Assembly (NCBI GenBank): GCA_023229665.1
Contig: JALNYW010000002.1
Span: forward strand, 124,001 to 188,000
Direction: 5' to 3'
DNA length: 64,000 nt
Source: Patescibacteria group bacterium
GTDB taxonomy: Bacteria; Patescibacteriota; Patescibacteriia; 2-12-FULL-60-25
A program made the position numbers and the translations under genes. The notes beneath the pieces are model-generated. The model made no database searches. It saw only the letters and a list, made by a program, of their open reading frames with translations, and had not been told where the DNA came from. The first letter of the stretch is position 1, and each line of letters starts with the position of its first letter. This document shows, piece by piece, positions 57,848 to 64,000 of this stretch.

Positions 57848-59422
57848 ATGCGTCGTTCGCGACCGGTCGTTCTCGTCATTATCGACGGATTTGGGATAGC
57901 CCCTCCAGCCGAGGGGAATGCGATTGCTGATGCCAAGATGCCGGTCTTCAAACGGCTGGTAGAGTCCTATCCGGCCATGACCGTCCATGGCTCCGGCGGC
58001 GCCGTGGGTCTGTCTTGGGGGGAGATGGGAAACTCCGAAGTCGGCCACCTGACCATCGGCGCCGGAAAGATTTTTTATCAGAGCTTGCCCCGCATTAACT
58101 TGTCGATTGAGAATGGGGATTTTTTCAGCAATGCCGCCCTGAAGAAAGCCATTGCCCATGCCAAGGAAAAGAACCGGGCCCTCCATTTGATGGGGCTGGT
58201 CTCCCAAGGGAACGTCCACGCTTCGCAGGTGCATTTGAACGCCTTGTTGGATTTGTGCCAGCGTGAAGGATTCACCAATGTATTCATTCATGCGTTCTTG
58301 GACGGACGCGATGCCATCTACAATTCGGGGAAGGGATTTTTGACCGAGCTCGAAGCCAAGATCGCCGCCGTTGGCGTCGGGAAAATCGCCACCATGGCGG
58401 GCCGCTATTGGGCGATGGATCGCGATAATCGCTGGGACCGCGTCGAAAAAGCGTATAACGCCATGGTGAAGGGCGAGGGGCTGATGGCCGAGTCTTGGGA
58501 AGCGGCCTTGGACGCCTCCTATGCCAAGTCGGTCTTTGATGAACAGGTCGAACCGACGGTGATCGCCCCGGGCGGAAAACCGCTCACCAAAATCCAGTCG
58601 GGGGATAGCGTGATTTTCTTCAACTTCCGTCCGGACCGCGCGCGCGAAATCACCAAGGCGTTCGCCGTGCCGGGTTTTAACAAGTTCCCGCGCGAATATA
58701 TCCAGGATTTGGAGTTCGTGACGTTCACGGAGTTTGAAAAAGACCTGCCCGTGGATATCGCCTATCCGCCGCAGCTCATCAAAGAATGTCTCGCCAAGGT
58801 CATTTCGGATGCGGGGCTGAGACAATTGCATATCGCCGAGACGGAAAAATACGCCCACGTCACGTTCTTTTTGAACGCCATGCGCGAAGAGGAGTTTCCG
58901 GGGGAAGACCGCGCCATCATTCCGAGCCCGCGCGTTTCAAGCTATGACCAGCAGCCGGAAATGTCCGCGCCGCAAATCACCGATCGCGTGGTGAAGGAAA
59001 TCGCCGGCAATCAATACGATTTCATCGTGCTGAATTTCGCGAATCCGGACATGGTGGGCCATACCGGGAATTATGCCGCTACGGTGAAGGCTTGCGAGGT
59101 GGTGGATACGTGCCTTGGACAGATCACGGATGCGGCCTTGGCGGTCGGCGGCGCGGTCGTGATCACGGCCGACCATGGCAATGCCGAAGAAGTGAAAAAT
59201 CTCGTGACGGGTGACATGGATAAAGAGCATTCGACGAACCCCGTCCCGCTCATCATCGTCCATAAGGATTTGGAAGGCCTGCGCGCGCCAAGCGGGGACG
59301 TCATCGGAGGCGATTTGTCGCTCAATCCGCCCGTGGGCATGCTGGCCGACGTCGCGCCGACCATCATCCATATGATGGGACTCGTGCCGCCGCCGGACAT
59401 GACGGGCCAAATCCTCATCTAG
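57848..59422 (+). CDS. gpmI: 2,3-bisphosphoglycerate-independent phosphoglycerate mutase
   Basis: A 524-residue alkaline-phosphatase-superfamily enzyme that interconverts 3- and 2-phosphoglycerate. It starts RPVVLVIIDGFGIAPPAEGN; the phosphoserine nucleophile Ser63 lies in GEMGNSEVGHLTIGAG. Metal-site segments include IHAFLDGRDA, GRYWAMDRDNRWDR, FFNFRPDRARE, FANPDMVGHTG and ITADHGNAEE. Normal length. Start 57848 is set by the promoter 7 nt upstream, giving a leaderless mRNA. First gene of gpmI-nth-PAP2-mltG-uvrD. Confidence 0.97.
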   Translation: MRRSRPVVLVIIDGFGIAPPAEGNAIADAKMPVFKRLVESYPAMTVHGSGGAVGLSWGEMGNSEVGHLTIGAGKIFYQSLPRINLSIENGDFFSNAALKKAIAHAKEKNRALHLMGLVSQGNVHASQVHLNALLDLCQREGFTNVFIHAFLDGRDAIYNSGKGFLTELEAKIAAVGVGKIATMAGRYWAMDRDNRWDRVEKAYNAMVKGEGLMAESWEAALDASYAKSVFDEQVEPTVIAPGGKPLTKIQSGDSVIFFNFRPDRAREITKAFAVPGFNKFPREYIQDLEFVTFTEFEKDLPVDIAYPPQLIKECLAKVISDAGLRQLHIAETEKYAHVTFFLNAMREEEFPGEDRAIIPSPRVSSYDQQPEMSAPQITDRVVKEIAGNQYDFIVLNFANPDMVGHTGNYAATVKACEVVDTCLGQITDAALAVGGAVVITADHGNAEEVKNLVTGDMDKEHSTNPVPLIIVHKDLEGLRAPSGDVIGGDLSLNPPVGMLADVAPTIIHMMGLVPPPDMTGQILI

Positions 59423-59423
59423 C

Positions 59424-60077
59424 ATGAAACCGGAAGCAGGAAAGGTCGCACGCGTCCTAAAGGTCCTCGATGTCCGCTATCCCGGAAAGGGCATGATGGA
59501 CTTCGGAAATCCCGAAGACACCCTGATCGCGACGCTCTTGTCCGCGCGCACGACCGATGTCCAGGTATTGCGCGTGTATCCCGCATTGCGGAAGCGTTAC
59601 CCAACCTTGAAGGCGCTCGCGAAGGCCGATGTGCGCGAGATGGGAACGATTATCAAATCCATCGGGTTCTATAATGCCAAGGCAAGATCCGTAAAAAAGC
59701 TCGCGAATGTTTTGCTGGATGAATTCGGCGGACGCGTCCCCCGCACGATGGAAGAGCTGGTCCGTTTGCCGGGCGTGGGCCGGAAGACCGCGAGCTGTGT
59801 CTTGACCTACGCCTTCAAGATCCCGGCCATCGCCGTGGACACGCACGTCTTCCGCATCGTGCACCGCCTAGGGTGGGCGAAGGGGAAGAACGCCGTCGAG
59901 GTGGAAAAAGAATTACGGACGCTTATTCCGGAGAAGTACTGGATCGGCGTGAACCGTTCCCTGGTCCAATTCGGCCGCGACGTTTGCCGCGCGCCCAAGC
60001 CGCAGTGTTGGCGTTGCCCGGTCGCAAAATGGTGCGCGTATCCGAATAAAACGGTATCCTCTTCCCATGACCGGTGA
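59424..60077 (+). CDS. nth: endonuclease III
   Basis: A 217-residue HhH-GPD glycosylase/AP lyase. The hairpin LPGVGRKTA carries catalytic Lys121, VDTHVFR has Asp139, and the 4Fe-4S cluster is C188-x6-C195-x2-C198-x5-C204. It removes oxidised pyrimidines in base-excision repair. It starts 1 nt after gpmI and overlaps the PAP2 gene by 11 nt. Confidence 0.95.
   Translation: MKPEAGKVARVLKVLDVRYPGKGMMDFGNPEDTLIATLLSARTTDVQVLRVYPALRKRYPTLKALAKADVREMGTIIKSIGFYNAKARSVKKLANVLLDEFGGRVPRTMEELVRLPGVGRKTASCVLTYAFKIPAIAVDTHVFRIVHRLGWAKGKNAVEVEKELRTLIPEKYWIGVNRSLVQFGRDVCRAPKPQCWRCPVAKWCAYPNKTVSSSHDR
60055..60060 (+). promoter_or_regulatory. -10-like TATCCT, 6 nt before ATG
   Basis: Inside the 3' end of nth; may give an internal leaderless transcript of PAP2-mltG-uvrD. 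Confidence 0.45.
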
Positions 60078-60606
60078 ACTCGAGATCATCCATGGCATGC
60101 AGTCGCTGCTTGCCAACGACGCGCTACGCACGGCCGCGGTCTTCGCTTCGCGATGGCTGGTCTTTTTGTTCATCCCGGTGATTGCCGGTTTGGGGTATGT
60201 GCGGAAGAAGCAGGTCCCGCTGAAGCTGTCGCTCTATGATGCCGGCTGGTCTGCGCTCGCGGCGCTGATCGTGGCGAATACTTTGGGCCAGCTGATCGGC
60301 CGCTTGCGTCCCTACGAAGTCTCGATGGAGATCGTGCGGCTCATTCCGCCGCCGCTGACGGCCCACGCGTTTCCGTCCGGCCACACGTCGGTTGCCTTTG
60401 CCTGCGCCGCCGCATTAACCTATGGCCGTCCGGGTTGGGGACTGGTGGCCTTGGTGGCCGCCGCCGCGGTTGGCCTCGGTCGCGTCTTCGTGGGCGTGCA
60501 TTATCCGAGCGACGTGATCGCCGGCGCCATTCTCGGTATCCTGTGCGCCTCCATCGTGCGCCTCATCCGTACGTCGAATGTGAATCGGAAGTCGGCAAAA
60601 TCTTAA
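60067..60606 (+). CDS. PAP2-family phosphatase, likely undecaprenyl-diphosphatase type
   Basis: A 179-residue membrane protein with about five TM segments. The three PAP2 signature motifs are IGRLRPYE, AFPSGHTSVAFA and GRVFVGVHYPSDVIAG with the nucleophilic His. BcrC-like size and neighbour mltG favour recycling of undecaprenyl diphosphate for peptidoglycan; a lipid phosphatase is the alternative. Confidence 0.88.
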   Translation: MTGELEIIHGMQSLLANDALRTAAVFASRWLVFLFIPVIAGLGYVRKKQVPLKLSLYDAGWSALAALIVANTLGQLIGRLRPYEVSMEIVRLIPPPLTAHAFPSGHTSVAFACAAALTYGRPGWGLVALVAAAAVGLGRVFVGVHYPSDVIAGAILGILCASIVRLIRTSNVNRKSAKS

Positions 60607-60617
60607 ATGCATCCCAC

Positions 60618-61649
60618 ATGAAACGTTTCATCACTCCCGTTTTGGTTGTTGTCGCTCTCTTGTCGTCTTGGTTTGCCTGGGTCTTCGTCTCCGAGTCCTG
60701 GTTTGGCCAGACGCCCGCCCCGGTCCCGACCGCTTTTGTCGTTCCGGAAAACGCGACCGTGGCGGAAGTCGCATCCAGGCTTGAGGCGGAAAAACTTATC
60801 CCGTCCGCCTGGCGCTATCGCTTGTACGCGCGGATCGACCGCGCGGCGAGCCGTCCGAAATCCGGGGAGTACCAGCTGCGCGTCGGCTCATCGTACCGGG
60901 AGATCGCGCGTTCGCTCGCGCTTGGACCGGAACGCGATGAAGTCCAAATTCGCGTGATCGAGGGCTGGACCGTCGAGGATATCACCGCCCAGCTGGAGGA
61001 AGCGCATCAAATCCCTCCAGACGTGACCCATGCCTTGGTCGGCAAGGGGGTGAATCGGGCGCCTTTTGATTCATCGTTGCGCGCCGAGTATCCGTTTTTG
61101 AAGAACCTGCCCGGGAACCGATCGCTCGAAGGATATTTGTATCCCGATACCTACCGTGTCTGGGGCGATCAGCTGCCTGACAGCTTGATCCGCAAACAGC
61201 TGGATGAGTTCGGTGGCCTGTTCGCGACCACGACCGTGGGACCACAGTCCGCGCCGTTAAAAACCCTGGATGACGTGATCATCCTCGCCTCCATCGTCGA
61301 AGCCGAAGTGCGCGACGTGAGCGATAAGCGCACCGTAGCCGGGATTTTCCTGAACCGTCTTGCAGCCGGGATGGCCCTCCAGACCGACGCCTCGATCGGA
61401 TACATCACCGGTTCGGGCCGCTCGCGTTCCACGGCGAAGGATTTGAGCATTGATTCGCCGTTCAACACGTATAAATATCCGGGTCTGCCGCCCGCGCCCA
61501 TCAATAACCCGGGCGCCGAGTCTATCCGCGCGGTATTGGACCCCTCTCCGAATGATTACCTGTATTTCCTGACGGATACGGCCGGCAACGTGTACTATGG
61601 CCGTACCCTGGAAGAGCACGCCGCCAACCGTCGCAAAGCCGGGTTCTAA
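60618..61649 (+). CDS. mltG: endolytic peptidoglycan transglycosylase
   Basis: A 343-residue YceG/MltG protein. TM anchor at about 5-24, a LysM-like N-terminal region (ENATVAEVASRLEAEKLIPS), then RSLEGYLYPDTYRV, the catalytic Glu228 in ASIVEAEV, DKRTVAGIFLNRLAAGMALQTDAS and the terminal YNTYKYPGLPPAPI-like FNTYKYPGLPPAPINNPG and YFLTDTAGNVYYGRTLEEH. It cuts nascent glycan strands and sets their length, so the organism builds peptidoglycan. Start 60618 is 11 nt after PAP2. Confidence 0.95.
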   Translation: MKRFITPVLVVVALLSSWFAWVFVSESWFGQTPAPVPTAFVVPENATVAEVASRLEAEKLIPSAWRYRLYARIDRAASRPKSGEYQLRVGSSYREIARSLALGPERDEVQIRVIEGWTVEDITAQLEEAHQIPPDVTHALVGKGVNRAPFDSSLRAEYPFLKNLPGNRSLEGYLYPDTYRVWGDQLPDSLIRKQLDEFGGLFATTTVGPQSAPLKTLDDVIILASIVEAEVRDVSDKRTVAGIFLNRLAAGMALQTDASIGYITGSGRSRSTAKDLSIDSPFNTYKYPGLPPAPINNPGAESIRAVLDPSPNDYLYFLTDTAGNVYYGRTLEEHAANRRKAGF

Positions 61650-61651
61650 GC

Positions 61652-63790
61652 ATGTCGACTTTCGTTTTACCGCCCGATTCGTCCGGTCCCGCTAAACGCA
61701 TTGATTACCCGAATGCCCTAAACCAGGAGCAGCTCGCGGTCGTCCTTGAGGGCGATGGACCGTGTTTGGTATTGGCAGGCGCGGGTTCCGGAAAGACCCG
61801 CACGCTCACGTATCGCGTGGCTCATTTGATTGAGCGGGGAGCGGATCCATCCTCCATTCTTTTGCTGACGTTTACCAATAAGGCGGCCCGCGAAATGGTC
61901 GAACGTGTCGAATCGGTGCTGGGGCCGGGCGCCAAAGGCATTTGGGGCGGGACCTTCCACTCCATCGGCGCGCGTTTGCTCCGCCATTTCGCCGACGAAC
62001 TCGGTTATACCTCGAGCTTTTCCATCCTCGACCAGGAAGACAGCCGCGATCTCATCAAAGCCGTGATGAAGGATTTGCAGATTGATCCGAAAGCGCGCCG
62101 GTTTCCGACCGCTTCCGTGGTCGGCGATATCATTTCGTATGCGCGCAATACGCAGACTTCGATCGCGACGTCGTTGGAAGTGAAGCATCCGAATTTCCAG
62201 CAATTCGAAAATGACATTGAAGAGATCGCGCGCCAATACCAGACGCGCAAGAAGGCGGCGAATGCGATGGATTTTGACGACCTGCTCACCAATCTCGCCA
62301 TGCTTCTTGATGATGCGCGTCTCGGCAAGAGAATTTCCGAGCGATTCCGTTTTGTGTTGGTGGATGAGTACCAGGACACGAACGCCGTGCAAGCGCGTAT
62401 CGTGAAAGGGTTCGCGTCGGTGCACGGGAATGTGATCGCGGTGGGGGATGATGCGCAGTCCATCTACGCCTTTCGCGGCGCGGATGTAAAAAACATCCTC
62501 TCGTTCCCCGAACAATTTCCGGGTGCAAAGGTTTTTAAATTGCTCACAAACTATCGTTCAACGCCCGAAATCCTCGATTTGGCCAATGCTTCATTGAGTC
62601 ACAATGAGCACCAATACAAAAAGGAATTGGTCGGTTTGCGGGAATCGGGCGGCAAGCCGAAATTGATCGCCTGCGCGTCCGCTTCGCAGGAAGCGCGCTA
62701 TGTCGCGGAGCAAATTTTGGTATTGCGGAACGAAGGCGTCGCGCTCGCGAATATCGCGGTCCTGTTCCGTTCAAGCGCGCATTCGCAACAGCTCGAATTC
62801 GAACTCATCAAGCGCGACGTACCGTACGACTATCGCGGCGGTCAAAAGTTTTTCGAGCGCGCGCATATCAAAGACGTCGTTTCGTTTCTGCGCATCTACG
62901 AAAATTCGAAAGATGAAGTCGCTTGGTTGCGCGTCCTTGGATTGCAAACCGGTATCGGCGCGACGACGGCCGCCGATCTCGCCAACCAAACCAAGGGAGC
63001 GGAGCGCATCGAAGATATTGTCGAAGGAGCCGGCGCCATCCGGGTTCCGAATCGCGCGCGCGCCGGTTGGGAGGATTTTATAAAAGTGATGCGGACGCTC
63101 ATTGAGCAGGGCCGTTTGCCCGCGCCGCTGATCCGCGCGGTGGCCGCTTCGAATTATCAGGACTATCTCGAACGCGAATATCCGAATTGGCGCGAGCGCA
63201 TCGAAGATTTGGAGCAGTTGGCTTTGTTTGCCGAAGGATATGACAATTTGGCGACCTTTTTGAACGACCTCTCGCTTTACGACAATGTGGCGGTCGGCCG
63301 TCAGGAGTCGGGCCGGGGCGATGAAGAGCGCATGGTGCTCTCGACTATCCACCAAGCCAAGGGTTTGGAATGGGATTCCGTCTTTTTGATTCACTTGGCC
63401 GATACCGCGTTCCCAAACCGCCGCGCGCTGAGCGAAGAAGGGGGCATGGAAGAAGAGCGTCGCTTGTTTTACGTGGCCGTCACCCGCGCCCGCCGTCAGC
63501 TGTTCCTCGCATATCCGATGACGATGGGCCAAGAGTCGCTGATCTTCAACCAACCCTCGACGTTCCTCGATGAAGTGGACCAGCGTTTATTCGAGCGCGT
63601 CGAAATCCGCGAGGCGGGATATGGGTTTAAGCCGGCTTCATCCCGTTCGGTGAAATCGGATGGTTGGAGCTGGGACGGCGATGATGCCGGTTGGGACGAA
63701 CCATCCATCCAAATCGAGTCAACAACCAAGTTCAAAAAAGAAACTCCAAAAAACAAGCCGAAACCAGGGTCATTTTTGGGGGATCATTAG
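61652..63790 (+). CDS. uvrD: UvrD/PcrA-family SF1A DNA helicase
   Basis: A 712-residue helicase. Q-motif NALNQEQLAVV, Walker A AGAGSGKT (42-49), motif Ia LLLTFTNKAAREM, GGTFHSIGARLLR, Walker B VDEYQDTN (237-244), motif III VGDDAQSIYAFRGA, motif IV LLTNYRSTPEIL, motif V VVLSTIHQAKGLEWD-like STIHQAKGLEWDSVFL and motif VI LFYVAVTRAR. The C-terminal tail is charged and Trp-containing, lacking the RNA-polymerase-binding Tudor-like end. It acts in excision and replication repair. Two nt after mltG. Confidence 0.96.
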   Translation: MSTFVLPPDSSGPAKRIDYPNALNQEQLAVVLEGDGPCLVLAGAGSGKTRTLTYRVAHLIERGADPSSILLLTFTNKAAREMVERVESVLGPGAKGIWGGTFHSIGARLLRHFADELGYTSSFSILDQEDSRDLIKAVMKDLQIDPKARRFPTASVVGDIISYARNTQTSIATSLEVKHPNFQQFENDIEEIARQYQTRKKAANAMDFDDLLTNLAMLLDDARLGKRISERFRFVLVDEYQDTNAVQARIVKGFASVHGNVIAVGDDAQSIYAFRGADVKNILSFPEQFPGAKVFKLLTNYRSTPEILDLANASLSHNEHQYKKELVGLRESGGKPKLIACASASQEARYVAEQILVLRNEGVALANIAVLFRSSAHSQQLEFELIKRDVPYDYRGGQKFFERAHIKDVVSFLRIYENSKDEVAWLRVLGLQTGIGATTAADLANQTKGAERIEDIVEGAGAIRVPNRARAGWEDFIKVMRTLIEQGRLPAPLIRAVAASNYQDYLEREYPNWRERIEDLEQLALFAEGYDNLATFLNDLSLYDNVAVGRQESGRGDEERMVLSTIHQAKGLEWDSVFLIHLADTAFPNRRALSEEGGMEEERRLFYVAVTRARRQLFLAYPMTMGQESLIFNQPSTFLDEVDQRLFERVEIREAGYGFKPASSRSVKSDGWSWDGDDAGWDEPSIQIESTTKFKKETPKNKPKPGSFLGDH

Positions 63791-63796
63791 ACTGGG

Positions 63797-63826
63797 TGCT
63801 ACGTGTTGCGTGCTACGTGCTACGTG
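63797..63826 (+). repeat. three copies of TGCTACGTG
   Basis: Copies begin at 63797, 63811 and 63818 (the last two overlap by two bases) in the gap between uvrD and the second MetK-like gene. Confidence 0.7.
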
Positions 63827-63843
63827 GTTAAGGTCTCCCGCGT

Positions 63844-64000
63844 ATGGCCTTCGCGTTTTTGCGCGGACCCGGACATCCGGACCAAGCCTGCGACCGTGTG
63901 GCGCGGGCGTTGGTTGATGAGTACGTAAAACGGGACCCGGAAAGCCGCTGCGACATCCGCGTCATGGGCGGCCATGGAGCGTTATTCGTGAGCGGTAATA
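63844..64000 (+). CDS. second MetK-like protein, N-terminal part (cut by window edge)
   Basis: 52 residues are visible: LRGPGHPDQACDRVARALVD, YVKRDPESRC and VMGGHGALFVSGN. They align with the MetK N-terminus of the gene at 46596 (SGHPDKVCDQISDAILD, FGGHGLLVIGGE). His11 and Asp13 of the HPDK motif are kept but the Lys is Gln14. A TAAGGT box lies 9 nt upstream; no SAM riboswitch fits in the short gap. It is either a divergent SAM synthetase or a MetK-fold enzyme with altered activity. Confidence 0.75.
   Translation, partial: MAFAFLRGPGHPDQACDRVARALVDEYVKRDPESRCDIRVMGGHGALFVSGN

Overview
The window looks like a chromosomal piece of a high-GC Patescibacteria (CPR), Parcubacteria-like bacterium. 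The evidence is a threonyl-tRNA synthetase without a TGS domain, a DUF4012 surface protein, a membrane-anchored baseplate-J-like protein, an IF3 with a basic N-terminal extension, a TM0106-type nuclease, many single-TM surface proteins of unknown function, and no biosynthetic operons. This is inferred from gene content; no 16S gene is present.

Layout. 1-3100: 3' end of a PurM-like gene, tRNA-Phe, an EEP-family enzyme, a hemerythrin-like protein, a deoxyribosyltransferase-like protein, tRNA-Gly. 3110-6150 (minus): anchored surface protein, RlmI-like methyltransferase, tRNA-Pro, and an unassigned structured RNA. 6182-11987: glycosyltransferase, DUF4012 and multidomain surface proteins. 12035-16171: a small orphan gene and full-length purL. 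16270-20127: tandem-GGDEF protein and baseplate-J-like protein. 20146-22097: T-box-like leader and thrS. 22094-25895: two membrane proteins, then smpB, tmRNA, infC, rpmI, rplT. 25954-31565: giant coiled-coil protein, orphan gene, degenerate HtrA-like protein, Wzz-like protein. 31660-36650: two beta-barrel-like secreted proteins and a Cys-rich lipoprotein. 36677-45157: holB, Asp-box lipoprotein, frr, glyQS, M16 peptidase, tpiA, TPR protein, tRNA-Thr and tRNA-Tyr, Gmad2 lipoprotein, msrB. 45159-47642: RecD-like helicase and a SAM riboswitch with metK. 47729-56700: orphan genes, DUF4230 protein, tRNA-Thr, rpmG, a spermidine-synthase-like pair, TM0106 nuclease, YibE/F, tRNA-Pro, FecR protein. 56773-64000: a TM protein divergent from gpmI, then nth, PAP2, mltG, uvrD and the start of a second MetK-like gene.

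The strongest signals are these. (1) Two interleaved gene populations. One uses TTG/GAA codons, and many of its genes have a -10 box 6-7 nt before the start codon, which predicts leaderless mRNAs. The other uses CTC/CTG/GAG codons and has Shine-Dalgarno sites, TTGACA promoters, 5' leaders and a terminator for most genes. (2) A compact T-box-like element before thrS whose bulge and loop match both ends of the tRNA-Thr encoded in this window. (3) A tmRNA directly after smpB with an atypical tag. (4) Beta-barrel-like proteins in an apparent CPR genome. (5) Two MetK genes, one under a SAM riboswitch and one lacking the HPDK lysine.
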